Shown here: positions 8,205-15,855 of the stretch, piece after piece
How the letters are laid out: each line of letters begins with the position of its first letter
Numbering within the stretch: the stretch's first letter is position 1
Source: Promethearchaeota archaeon
Lineage (GTDB): Archaea > Asgardarchaeota > Lokiarchaeia > Sigynarchaeales > SOKP01
Direction of reading: 5' to 3'
Length of the DNA: 25,604 nucleotides
Assembly (NCBI GenBank): GCA_016839655.1
Contig: JAEOTW010000241.1
Span: 1 to 25,604 of the forward strand
Position numbers and translations under genes: made by a program
Notes under the pieces: model-generated
What the model saw: the letters and a program-made list of their open reading frames with translations, nothing else
The model's database searches: none
What the model was told of the DNA's origin: nothing

Positions 8205-8318
8205 GTGGGAAAGACTAAAAACTTCTCAGGCGAAAATATCAGAATGTATGGATTTAGCTCATATAGAAGAACAGATTGGAATCCTACTCCAAAAACGCAG
8301 ATATTTAAGGAGTATTAA
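8205..8318 (+). CDS. Possible 37-aa small protein
   Basis: From GTG 8205, right after two stops, an open frame of 37 codons encodes a basic, polar peptide with MYGFSSYRRTDWNPTPKTQ in its second half. The amino-acid mixture (Trp, Pro, Arg, Asp) is unlike translated AT-rich spacer and looks coding. No Shine-Dalgarno precedes it, and an internal ATG at 8244 is an alternative start. It could also be a remnant of a longer gene. Confidence 0.35.
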   Translation: MGKTKNFSGENIRMYGFSSYRRTDWNPTPKTQIFKEY

Positions 8319-8467
8319 AATTTCTCATGGATATTAATGAGTTATTTTATATTATTATTAATAATAAAATTATTTTAGAAAAATCATTTAAAGCCTTCAT
8401 AAATGACATAATTCTTTTATAGTCCATAAATGTTAAGTTCTAATGGAAGTTTAAACAATCATTACAT
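8319..8467. other. AT-rich spacer before the P1B ATPase, with a perfect palindrome
   Basis: No gene seen beyond a meaningless 20-codon frame. A 16-base palindrome TTATTATTAATAATAA at 8352-8367 could form a hairpin, but it is low-complexity sequence and may be chance. Together with the flanking 37-aa ORF this fills the nearly 390-base gap between DUF166 and the ATPase. Confidence 0.4.
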
Positions 8468-8473
8468 AGGTGA
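8468..8473 (+). promoter_or_regulatory. Shine-Dalgarno AGGTGA that points to an ATT start for the ATPase
   Basis: AGGTGA matches the anti-Shine-Dalgarno core of archaeal 16S rRNA. Six bases further is ATT at 8480, in frame with the ATPase. No ATG, GTG or TTG exists in this frame between the TGA at 8471 and the TTG at 8588, which lies inside the first membrane helix. Confidence 0.45.
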
Positions 8474-8479
8474 AAAAAT

Positions 8480-10630
8480 ATTACTACTATAGCGTGCTCA
8501 TCATCTGTTTGTGAAATTGACGAGGAAGAAGAAGATGAATCTTTTTTTGAAGAAAATTTCTGGTATTTTATAATTCCTGCAACGATTTTGCTTGGAATTT
8601 CTATGTTTTTAGAATTTGCTTTTGAAATTGTGTTAATTGCCCAGATTCTCGCTATTGCTTCAATCATCCTATCTAGCTCTGGAGTAGTGAGGGAAGCTTT
8701 AGAAGATCTGAGTGAAAAGAAAGTAACGGCCAATTTATTAATGTTAATTGCAGGTGTTGCTTCATTTTTTATACTTCATGGTCAAGAAGGTGCTACAGCT
8801 CTATTATTATATGCTATTGCAGAAAGATTAGAGGAAATTACAACAGATAAATCGAGAAACGCTATTAAAGAATTATTAGAACTTGCCCCTGATGATGCAT
8901 TGTTAAAATCAGAAAGTGGTTATGTGAATGTTCCATCGAAAGAAGTCAAAATAGGAAATATCATCGGTATAAAACCAGGTATGAAAGTTCCACTTGATGG
9001 TATAATTATAAAAGGGGGGTCTTATTTTGATGAGAGTGCAATCACTGGTGAATCTGTGCCTGTCTTTAAAAAAGAAGGAGATGAAGTATTTGCTGCGAGT
9101 TTAAATTCTGATAGTTTTATTGATATTAAAGTTAATAGAGAAAGTACAAACACTATTGTAGCGCAAATTGCTGAAAGCGTAAAAATTGCTCAACAAAATA
9201 AAAGTAAACATGAGCGGTTTATCGAAAAATTTGCGAAATATTATACTCCAATTATACTTCTATCGTCTATTTTGGTGATGGTTATTCCTCTCTTTTTTGG
9301 TCTTAATTTTTATAGTTGGTTCTATCGCGGATTAGTACTATTAGTAGTTTCATGTCCATGCGCACTTACTCTATCTACACCTTTAGCAAATATAGCCTCT
9401 TTAACAAAGCAAGCACGAGAAGGTATTCTAGTGAAAGGTAATAAATTTATAGAAAAAGTTCAAGATGTTGAGGTTTTTGCATTTGATAAAACGGGAACCC
9501 TCACAGAAGGTAAATTAAAAATATTTGAAATTTATCCTTATAATGGTGTAAGTAGAACTGATATAATAAATATTGCTGCCAGTTTAGAAGCTCTTTCTGA
9601 ACATCCAATTGGAAAAGCTATAGTGAACTATGCTAAGGAAATGAATTTACAATTTCAAGCAGTTGATAATTTTGAAATCGTAAAAGGAAAGGGTATTAAA
9701 GGTCATATTAATGGTGAAATGTTCTTTGTAGGGAGTCCAAGTTATATTGAAGAATTAAATTATGAACTTCCTATTGACGACATAAAAGATATTGAAACCT
9801 CTGGAACAATTCCAATTCTTCTGGGAAATCAAAAACGAATATTAGGAATAATCTCAATTAGAGATGTATTAAGGGTGACTGCTCCGATTCTGATTAATGG
9901 ACTAAAAAAAAGAGGTTATGAAACAGTATTAATTTCTGGTGATAATCAAAATGTATGTAATTCAATTGGGGCATGTTTAGACATTGATCAGGCTTATGGT
10001 GAACATTTGCCAGATCAGAAACTTGAGGAAATAAAAAATTTAAAAAAAAAATATAAAGGAGTAGCTATGGTTGGTGATGGTATTAATGACGCTCCTGCAT
10101 TAGCATTAGCAGATTTAGGTATTGCCATTGGTGCCTCTGCTACAGATATTACATTGGAAACTGCAGATATCATTGTTATTGGTGAAGATTTGAAAAAAAT
10201 CCTTACTTATATTGATATTTCAAAAAAGACCAATAAGAAAATAAAACAGAATATATGGACTTCAATTATTATTAAAGTTTCATTTGCTATTTTGACAGTT
10301 CTCGGGCTTATGACTTTATGGCTTGCTGTTGGAATTGGAGATATGGGGGTTTCTTTATTAGTTTTACTTAATAGTTTAACGATCTTCCGTTATAAATTTA
10401 AATATAAAGAAATTGCTATAGAAGAAGTAGAAAGCAAAGCTAAAATGATAATTTGTCAGAATTGCGAGACAAAGAACATCATACCACAACACCATGGAAG
10501 AGATATGATTGAAAAAGGAGATAAGTTAATTTGTTGGAAAAATATTCTCAGCAGTGAAGAATTGGAGACCTGTGATGAGGAATTACCGCTCCATTGTCCG
10601 TATTGTGAAGAAAAATTGGAATTACAATAA
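8480..10630 (+). CDS. P1B-type ATPase, Zn2+/Cd2+ exporter type, with C-terminal zinc ribbon
   Basis: Pumps heavy-metal ions out across the membrane using ATP. With 716 residues from ATT 8480: an acidic N-terminus CSSSVC-EIDEEEEDE in place of the usual metal-binding domain, two helices, then TM pair; actuator TGES (189-192); metal-site CPC (292-294) in SCPCALTLSTP; phosphorylated Asp336 in DKTGTLTEG; EHPIG (374-378) of the nucleotide domain; GDGIND (532-537); and GDMGVSLLVLLNSL (619 on), where the Asp fits the Zn/Cd subgroup rather than copper pumps. Unusually a C-terminal extension holds CQNC, a lone Cys and CPYC, looking like a split zinc ribbon. The first canonical start (TTG 8588) would delete most of the first helix, so I extend upstream; a missing base in the A6 run at 8473-8478, giving a GTG start at 8470, is the alternative. 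Confidence 0.9.
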   Translation: MTTIACSSSVCEIDEEEEDESFFEENFWYFIIPATILLGISMFLEFAFEIVLIAQILAIASIILSSSGVVREALEDLSEKKVTANLLMLIAGVASFFILHGQEGATALLLYAIAERLEEITTDKSRNAIKELLELAPDDALLKSESGYVNVPSKEVKIGNIIGIKPGMKVPLDGIIIKGGSYFDESAITGESVPVFKKEGDEVFAASLNSDSFIDIKVNRESTNTIVAQIAESVKIAQQNKSKHERFIEKFAKYYTPIILLSSILVMVIPLFFGLNFYSWFYRGLVLLVVSCPCALTLSTPLANIASLTKQAREGILVKGNKFIEKVQDVEVFAFDKTGTLTEGKLKIFEIYPYNGVSRTDIINIAASLEALSEHPIGKAIVNYAKEMNLQFQAVDNFEIVKGKGIKGHINGEMFFVGSPSYIEELNYELPIDDIKDIETSGTIPILLGNQKRILGIISIRDVLRVTAPILINGLKKRGYETVLISGDNQNVCNSIGACLDIDQAYGEHLPDQKLEEIKNLKKKYKGVAMVGDGINDAPALALADLGIAIGASATDITLETADIIVIGEDLKKILTYIDISKKTNKKIKQNIWTSIIIKVSFAILTVLGLMTLWLAVGIGDMGVSLLVLLNSLTIFRYKFKYKEIAIEEVESKAKMIICQNCETKNIIPQHHGRDMIEKGDKLICWKNILSSEELETCDEELPLHCPYCEEKLELQ

Positions 10631-10641
10631 TTTAAAAAAAC

Positions 10642-11115
10642 CTATAATTTTAATCGCATTACTAATTCATCACTTATTTCTTTTCCAGTATACTCAAAAC
10701 CGCACTTTTCATAAAACGATCCAGCATTTCCATCTGCTTTAGAATGACTTAATAGAAATTCTTTTGCATTTGGTCTTTTTTTTATATGGTCTATAATTAA
10801 GTTCATTGCTTCTTTCCCATAACCCTTTCCTTGATATTTCTTATCAATCATAAACCTCCAAAGAAAATAGTTTGGAATATGTTTAGAATTATTCCTGTAT
10901 TTTAATGATGTATCGCTTATCATAACAAAACCGATTGGTTTACTGTCTGCATAAATCGCTCGAAACCACGCATCTTTATTGAAATAAGCCTCTGCTATGG
11001 ATACTGCATTTGAAGCAACTAAGCTTTTCTGTTCTGGTTTGACATCTAATTGTAATATTGCTCTTAGATTAAGTCTATTAACTTTTTTTAAAGTGATTTG
11101 AAGTATTTTAACCAC
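10642..11115 (-). CDS. GNAT-family N-acetyltransferase, spermidine/diamine acetyltransferase-like
   Basis: Transfers acetyl from acetyl-CoA, probably to a polyamine or other amine. The 157 residues show the GNAT core: KPIGFVMISD strand, LWRFMIDKKYQGKGYGKEAM with the acetyl-CoA loop QGKGYGK, a SKADGNAGSFYEKCGFEYTGKE ending of motif B. The early LDVKPEQKSLVASNAVSIAEAYF stretch resembles bacterial BltD/spermidine acetyltransferases, which guides the substrate guess. GTG 11115 start lies inside the end of the TPR gene (8-base overlap), so translation is probably coupled. It converges on the ATPase with only 11 bases between stops. Confidence 0.85.
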   Translation of the reverse strand: MVKILQITLKKVNRLNLRAILQLDVKPEQKSLVASNAVSIAEAYFNKDAWFRAIYADSKPIGFVMISDTSLKYRNNSKHIPNYFLWRFMIDKKYQGKGYGKEAMNLIIDHIKKRPNAKEFLLSHSKADGNAGSFYEKCGFEYTGKEISDELVMRLKL

Positions 11116-12970
11116 CGATCAGTTCTTTGAATTCATTTAAATCTCTTATATTATCTAGTTTTTTATCTTCTAAAGCCTTCTTAATATAGGCATCATCAAG
11201 TTTTATTACTTCTTTCAATAATTTCAGAGCTTCTATTTGGTTATTTCTAAGTGCTTCTAGACAAGCAAGGTTATATAACACATCTAAATTAGCTGGATCT
11301 TTCTTAAATGCTTGATCTAGATATAATTCCGCTTTGTCAAGATCACCTGAGATCAAAAATAAATTTCCAAGGTTGTTCTGAACATTAACAACGTTATCGG
11401 AATAGCTTTCTGGATCTTTGCTCGCAAAGAGTTCAAAAGTTTTTAATGCTTCTATGTAGTATTGTTCTGCTTGCTCAAACTTCTGTAATTTGGTATTTAC
11501 TGATCCCAAGGAGTTTTGGATAAGTGCTATATTATACATATATACTTCTGGATTTTGTGCTGCTAATTGTTGGGAAATTTGTAAAGCCTCAATGAACATT
11601 GGTTCTGCTTCTTCAAATTTGTTTAAACTAGCATTTAAATCTCCTAGATCTAAAAGAGTCAGAACTAACTCAGGCAAAACCTGATCAGGGAGGTGTTCTG
11701 CGAGTTTTCTTTTAATTTTTAATGCCGCAAGATGCACTTCTTTTGCATCTTCAAACTTCTGTAATTCAGTATAAATGATTCCAAGATTACTCAAAGTCTT
11801 TGCAATATCAATTAAATACATATCATAATAGATCTTCGCCAATTTCCTGTAATTATCTATAGAGTCAATAGTTCCATCCTTTATATCCTCTAATAAGTCT
11901 AAATCAATTCCAACATTTCCAAAATCGCTTACAATCGGGGGTTCATCAGGGGTATATATTCCATAATATTTTTTCATTATATCATTATAAGACTTTAAAT
12001 CATCGATGAATGACTTCTCTATGCTTTTATACTCTTTTGAATGAAAATCAGGTGAGTGAACATCGTAATACTGTTGTTCTAACTCTTTATATGAACTTAA
12101 AGCATCATTATATATCTTTTCTGCCTCTTCAAACCGCTTTAAATCAATATATAAAGTTCCTAAGTTTTTTTGAGTTGCTGCGACATAGGGTAGATATATT
12201 TTGTAATATTTTTGAGCTAAATTTCTATAAATATCTAAAGCATCAAGAAAGATTTTCTCGGCATCCTCAGAACTTCCTAAAACAGAAAAGATATTTCCAA
12301 CTACTATTAGTATTGGGGCTTTATATTTGTCTTCAAGTACAAATAATTCTTCTGCAATATTAATTAATCTTTTATGTCGATAGTCGAATACCTCAATACT
12401 ATTAGCAATTATTAAGAATTGATCTACTAAATCTTCGGATGGATTTACTTTTGCCTTATAAAGTAAAATTTCAATCTGATCTTGGACATTATCCTTGAGT
12501 CTTCTTAATTTTTTTTCATAATATTGTATTATATTCTCATAATCTTTGCTATCTGTAAGAGGTTCTATAATAAATTGAATTTCCTGAAAAGAAAACTCAT
12601 ATATATCTTTTTTGCCTTTCGCTTTCTTAATTATGCCGGAATTAATTAAAAAAAGGAGAGATTTCTCTATATATGAAAATCCACAACAAGTTTTTATAGA
12701 TCCCCCATCAATATTAGTATCTATTTCCATATTAATTAATGATAAAGTTTTAAGCAATTCAAAAGCATTTGGATTTCGCGAGAAAATATCCTCAACGATT
12801 TGATTATAAAGTTGGAATATTTGTACCTTATTTATGTCTGGGTTAATAAATTCTAACTTATCGAAATTAATCTTAGTGTAATTCTTTTTAATTAGTTTTT
12901 CTAAACCTTTATGACCTTCAGGAAGCTTTTTAATAAAATCCAGTACTTTATTTGGGTATCTTACTGTCAA
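11108..12970 (-). CDS. TPR-repeat protein with N-terminal winged-helix-like region; start disrupted
   Basis: A 620-residue scaffold of tetratricopeptide repeats. Residues about 1-140 include a region resembling the winged helix that follows the ATPase in STAND proteins (FELLKTLSLINMEIDTN, SLLFLINSGIIKKAKG), and about 200-610 contain degenerate TPRs such as NLGTLYIDLKRFEEAEKIY, NLGIIYTELQKFEDAKEV, DLGDLNASLNKFEEAEPMF and NLGNLFLISGDLDKAELY. No P-loop ATPase part is found, so it may be the tail of a decayed STAND protein. The only start is TTG 12970, placed directly after an in-frame TGA; an ATG at 13009 lies 12 codons further up in the same frame. The GNAT gene overlaps its end. Confidence 0.8.
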   Translation of the reverse strand: MTVRYPNKVLDFIKKLPEGHKGLEKLIKKNYTKINFDKLEFINPDINKVQIFQLYNQIVEDIFSRNPNAFELLKTLSLINMEIDTNIDGGSIKTCCGFSYIEKSLLFLINSGIIKKAKGKKDIYEFSFQEIQFIIEPLTDSKDYENIIQYYEKKLRRLKDNVQDQIEILLYKAKVNPSEDLVDQFLIIANSIEVFDYRHKRLINIAEELFVLEDKYKAPILIVVGNIFSVLGSSEDAEKIFLDALDIYRNLAQKYYKIYLPYVAATQKNLGTLYIDLKRFEEAEKIYNDALSSYKELEQQYYDVHSPDFHSKEYKSIEKSFIDDLKSYNDIMKKYYGIYTPDEPPIVSDFGNVGIDLDLLEDIKDGTIDSIDNYRKLAKIYYDMYLIDIAKTLSNLGIIYTELQKFEDAKEVHLAALKIKRKLAEHLPDQVLPELVLTLLDLGDLNASLNKFEEAEPMFIEALQISQQLAAQNPEVYMYNIALIQNSLGSVNTKLQKFEQAEQYYIEALKTFELFASKDPESYSDNVVNVQNNLGNLFLISGDLDKAELYLDQAFKKDPANLDVLYNLACLEALRNNQIEALKLLKEVIKLDDAYIKKALEDKKLDNIRDLNEFKELIGG

Positions 12971-13206
12971 TCACTTCTTAATCTGGTATTTAATATTGTT
13001 AAATTTCATACATTCATATTTAAATTTACTTAATGTTGATTTTTTTGATAGGTAAATTTATAAAAGTGTATTGTTTGATATCTCCCAAAGCTTTCATTAT
13101 GAGGTAAAGAATTAAATAAGAAATAAGATAATCATAAATCACTAAATTTATTATTTAATTCTTGTAAATCCCTTTCTTGAAAGGTCTAAAAAAAGAGTTG
13201 AATTTT

Positions 13207-13920
13207 ATGTCTGAAGTACGAAAATATATTTGGATATTGCCTTTTATTGGAAGTATAATTACAGCGATTAGTCTTTTTACACCGACATTTCTATATCCTG
13301 GAATGCCTGTTCCAGGAAACGTGATAATTCGTTTTATGAATGGTTTTTATCTAATTATTGGAGGGGGGTTTCCTGTACCATATTTTGTAGGAATACCCAG
13401 TTTAATGATTGTTGGGATTGGTAGCACAATATTACTGGTTGTTTGCACAATCATTTTGTTTATCTCACCTTTAACTCACAGAAATAAGGAAACACCTGGT
13501 TCTTGGATAACTCTTGGTATTCTGCTTATTGGAGGGACAATCTTTTATTTAGCTGGAACACAATTTGGTTATTTCATATATCATCTTATTAATTATGGTA
13601 CACCGGCTAGCTTTTTTGAGGGAGGTATTCCGAGTTTCGCCGTCATTGGTCCATTTATTGGAGGAGGATTGTCAATCTTAGGATTTATTATAGGTAAAAC
13701 AACAAGGAGCGAAGATAAGGTTGAAATTAAACCAATTAGTAAAGAAGAGCCTCCTGTAGTGGAAAAGAAACCTGAGATCACTGAAAAAGTCCCTCCTCCC
13801 GTTTCAAAGCCGGTCGAGGAGCCTCAAATGGTTAATTTCTGTCCTGTGTGCGGTGAAAAAATACCTGATGCTGAAGCAAAATTCTGTCCTGGATGTGGGT
13901 ATAATCTTAAATCAGAATAA
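13207..13920 (+). CDS. Four-helix membrane protein with Pro-rich linker and C-terminal zinc ribbon
   Basis: Function unknown. From ATG 13207 the 237 residues show four hydrophobic segments (after IWILPFIGSIITAISLF, around LMIVGIGSTILLVVCTIILF, WITLGILLIGGTIFYLAG, and FAVIGPFIGGGLSILGFIIG), a Pro/Glu/Lys-rich cytosolic linker (about 165-210) with several PPV and PKP elements, and a zinc ribbon at the end with CPVC and CPGCGYNL. An in-frame TTG at 13177 would add ten residues; I prefer the ATG because a GAG-containing purine run precedes it at a better distance. The zinc ribbon on a Pro-rich tether recalls the RDD protein at 17076, which carries one at the other end. Confidence 0.75.
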   Translation: MSEVRKYIWILPFIGSIITAISLFTPTFLYPGMPVPGNVIIRFMNGFYLIIGGGFPVPYFVGIPSLMIVGIGSTILLVVCTIILFISPLTHRNKETPGSWITLGILLIGGTIFYLAGTQFGYFIYHLINYGTPASFFEGGIPSFAVIGPFIGGGLSILGFIIGKTTRSEDKVEIKPISKEEPPVVEKKPEITEKVPPPVSKPVEEPQMVNFCPVCGEKIPDAEAKFCPGCGYNLKSE

Positions 13921-13958
13921 TTAACTTTTTTTTAAGTTTTTTTTATTTTTATTGTGAA

Positions 13959-14585
13959 TTATTTCAGTATTTTTCCTGTTTCTAAAAACCATAAATACAG
14001 ATCTAATTCTGCCATGTTTAGATTTAATTCATTTCCAATACTTCTCAAGGTATTTTCGATTTCTAGATATTTCGATTTTGTCATCGTTTTTGGTTTCTCT
14101 ACTAATTCATGTTTAACCAGTAGATCCACAATATGAAAATCTACAATTGCATACTCAGTATATCCAATATTACGAAGGAAGTGACTTGCTTCTTTATAGC
14201 CAATCCCTTTCACATTTTTTACTATCCACTCTCGTAAACTGTTTTCATTATTTCCAGATTTTATGATTTTCCCTAATTGAGAAAGGTTTTCTCGTGCTTT
14301 GATAATAAAACTGGATCTAATATTAGGAAATCGATAGCCTAACTCTTTGAATTTATTTGCCAATTCAATCTCAGAAAAAGTGAGAAAGTCCTCTCCAATG
14401 TGTTCATGCACCTCAATACATTTCATAGCACTACAATTAGCCGTCATGATGCAAAAACATAGTTCTTTAAAAATATCCTCTTTTGATTGGTCTTTAATAA
14501 TACTAAATTCCGCTAAACGAGATTCAATACGAGGTTTTACGTTGCTGTTTTTGAGAAGTTGTATTTCATTGAGGAGTTTTTGCAT
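13959..14585 (-). CDS. ogg: N-glycosylase/DNA lyase, archaeal Ogg2 type
   Basis: Removes 8-oxoguanine from DNA and nicks the strand at the resulting site. The 208 residues fit the size of archaeal Ogg2 enzymes. The helix-hairpin-helix is seen at about 124-150: VKGIGYKEASHFLRNIGY with the Schiff-base Lys131, then AIVDFHIVDLL with the activating Asp149. The C-terminus DLYLWFLETGKILK ends in lysine, as is usual in this family, where the terminal carboxylate contacts the base. Endonuclease III iron-sulphur cysteines are absent. It converges on the zinc-ribbon membrane protein; stop codons are about 40 bases apart. Confidence 0.88.
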   Translation of the reverse strand: MQKLLNEIQLLKNSNVKPRIESRLAEFSIIKDQSKEDIFKELCFCIMTANCSAMKCIEVHEHIGEDFLTFSEIELANKFKELGYRFPNIRSSFIIKARENLSQLGKIIKSGNNENSLREWIVKNVKGIGYKEASHFLRNIGYTEYAIVDFHIVDLLVKHELVEKPKTMTKSKYLEIENTLRSIGNELNLNMAELDLYLWFLETGKILK

Positions 14586-14666
14586 TTTTCCAAAAAGGTA
14601 TTATAACTGTAAAGTAATCATTAAAATTTTTAGGAATTTTAAATAATTATTATTAAAAAAAATAAG

Positions 14667-14674
14667 TTTAAAAG
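14667..14674 (+). promoter_or_regulatory. Candidate TATA box of the tRNA-Leu gene
   Basis: TTTAAAAG is centred about 23 bases before the first base of the tRNA, which is the normal archaeal box A distance. The flanks are AT-rich, so the match alone is modest; the spacing is the support. Confidence 0.45.
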
Positions 14675-14692
14675 ACAATTTACATAAATTAA

Positions 14693-14806
14693 GCGGGAAT
14701 TGCCAAGTTCGGTCAAAAGCTAAGATTTGATGGAAAGTTGACTATAGGCGGTGGACTCAGAATCCATTCTTATAGAAGTTCGGGAGTTCAAATCTCCCTT
14801 CCCGCA
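14693..14806 (+). tRNA. tRNA-Leu (anticodon CAG) with an intron in the D-loop
   Basis: Perfect 7-bp acceptor stem GCGGGAA (14693-14699) with TTCCCGC (14799-14805) and discriminator A14806. The D-stem GCC (14702-14704) pairs with GGC (14747-14749). The anticodon stem GTGGA/TCCAT holds loop CTCAGAA, anticodon CAG at 14758-14760. The long variable arm (TTCT-TAT-AGAA at 14767-14777) marks a class II tRNA, and the T-arm GGGAG-TTCAAAT-CTCCC is complete. The D-loop is about 42 bases long instead of about 13; removing 29 bases restores GGTCAAAGGCGGTGGA, the usual archaeal tRNA-Leu sequence. CCA is not encoded. Confidence 0.92.
14717..14745 (+). other. Non-canonical tRNA intron, about 29 nt, in the D-loop
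   Basis: Placed by comparing the D-arm with standard archaeal tRNA-Leu. The boundary could be shifted by one base (14718-14746) because A flanks both ends. GTCAA (14712-14716) of the 5' exon pairs with TTGAC (14738-14742) near the 3' intron end, a plausible central helix of a relaxed bulge-helix-bulge. An alternative hairpin TCAAA/TTTGA (14713-14717 with 14726-14730) competes with it. No canonical 37/38 intron is present. Confidence 0.7.
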
Positions 14807-14888
14807 TTAAACAATTTTAAAAGTCAAAATAATAATATATTAGAAAAATTATATAGTATTATAAATTGAAAACTGATTAACCTATATT

Positions 14889-15584
14889 ATGCCAGATGAT
14901 AAACCACCTGAAAAAGAAAAAGAAAAGATAATCGTTTTTCAATATAATGATGAACTAAATGAATTTCAAGAATTAGAAATATCAGATGATATTCAAATAC
15001 CTGAGCTTTTAGATCCGGATTTTGTCCTACTTTTCGTTGATCCTTCTCGATATCGGGTGTGGATCTGGCATGGGAGTAATACTACGACAAGGATGAAATT
15101 TATTGCTGCTAAATTAGCACCAAGCATTAGAGATAGGCATGGGATTGGGTTTAAAATAGGTGCTGTCGATGAAGGTAATGAAACTTTAGGTTTCAAAGTA
15201 GCAGCAGGTATAGAAAAAGAGCCTGAATATGTAGAGGCACAAACAGGACCTGCATATGAGGGAACTGAACAAGATTTAGCTTTACTTGAAAGTCTCTCAA
15301 CAGAAAAAATTTTATTACTTTTAGAGAAAACGGGTATTCCTGAAGGTTACGAAAGAAAAATCATTATTGTAAATACTAAGGTTTATGGATATAAAGAATA
15401 TGATAGAAATTATTTAGGTTCAGTAATTAAAGAAAAGAAAATCTTTCCATTAAAAGAAGAAATTGAAGATGGACCTTATTTAGCAGAAGATTATATAGCA
15501 AGGTTGCTTTTTTCGTTCAATAACGTTGTGTTGATTGAACTTTTACAAAAAACAGATAAAAAGCAAAAGAAAGAAACGGAATAA
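14889..15584 (+). CDS. Gelsolin-like domain protein
   Basis: A probable actin-binding or actin-regulating protein of the Asgard gelsolin type. Of 231 residues, the first 14 are charged and disordered (KPPEKEKEK), the gelsolin-like domain occupies about 44-108 with the diagnostic strand-strand core DFVLLFVDPSRYRVWIWHG, followed by the long helix with MKFIAAKLAPSIRDRHG and a GFKIGAVDEGNETLGF strand. A second half (about 125-218) is alpha/beta and unassigned, ending in a Lys-rich tail. The domain is single, whereas eukaryotic gelsolins have three or six; Asgard versions of one or two domains are known to bind eukaryotic actin. The calcium sites cannot be judged by eye. It stands directly downstream of the tRNA with a TATA-like TTATATA near 14850. 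Confidence 0.78.
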   Translation: MPDDKPPEKEKEKIIVFQYNDELNEFQELEISDDIQIPELLDPDFVLLFVDPSRYRVWIWHGSNTTTRMKFIAAKLAPSIRDRHGIGFKIGAVDEGNETLGFKVAAGIEKEPEYVEAQTGPAYEGTEQDLALLESLSTEKILLLLEKTGIPEGYERKIIIVNTKVYGYKEYDRNYLGSVIKEKKIFPLKEEIEDGPYLAEDYIARLLFSFNNVVLIELLQKTDKKQKKETE

Positions 15585-15625
15585 TAATTTAAATTTAAAA
15601 TTAATACTTAATAAAAGAAATTAAG

Positions 15626-15772
15626 ATGTCTCATACTCCCCGCCGCAACCCACCGCCGCGGTACAAGGCTTCATTAAGAAAAAGACGTAAGAAAAGAAGA
15701 ATATATGGGATTTTATTTGCCTCTATTCTTTTTGGAAGCATAATCCTTGGAATCGTATTAGTAGTTATATAG
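15626..15772 (+). CDS. Small basic single-pass membrane protein, 48 aa
   Basis: Too short for usual ORF calling but convincing: ATG 15626 to TAG 15770-15772. Residues 1-25 are extremely basic and Pro-rich (PRRNPPPRY, then SLRKRRKKRR), residues 27-48 are one hydrophobic helix ending at the C-terminus (ILFASILFGSIILGIVLVVI). The bases for PRRNPPPR are a GC-rich island in AT-rich DNA, which implies selection on the protein. The layout is that of a tail-anchored protein with a positively charged cytosolic tail that could contact RNA, ribosome or acidic lipid. Sec61-beta is similar in size and topology, but its conserved residues are not evident. Gelsolin ends 41 bases upstream on the same strand. 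Confidence 0.65.
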   Translation: MSHTPRRNPPPRYKASLRKRRKKRRIYGILFASILFGSIILGIVLVVI

Positions 15773-15855
15773 ATGTCTTTTAGATTGCCTTAATCCATTA
15801 ATTTTATAATCTTAATTCCCTTAATCTAATTATTTAGAACAATAAGAGATATAAA

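Noticed and set aside
8171..8250. Glycine-riboswitch-like string TTCTCAGGCGAAAATATCAG with an upstream GAAGTTTT arm and an AT hairpin
   Set aside because: The conserved GAAGGAGCAA-type core is missing, the downstream gene is a metal pump, and the same bases form a coding-like 37-aa frame.
8440..8733. 97-codon minus-strand frame rich in Ser
   Set aside because: Mirror of the acidic N-terminus and first helices of the ATPase on the plus strand; no independent support.
11490..12200. Possible direct DNA repeats in the TPR gene
   Set aside because: Similarity is at the protein-repeat level; the DNA copies are diverged and not a separate repeat element.
12010..12363. 117-codon plus-strand frame
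   Set aside because: Antisense to the TPR repeats, whose reading frame is clearly real.
15626..15772. Sec61-beta assignment for the 48-aa protein
   Set aside because: Size and tail anchor fit, but the conserved residues before and in the helix are not seen.
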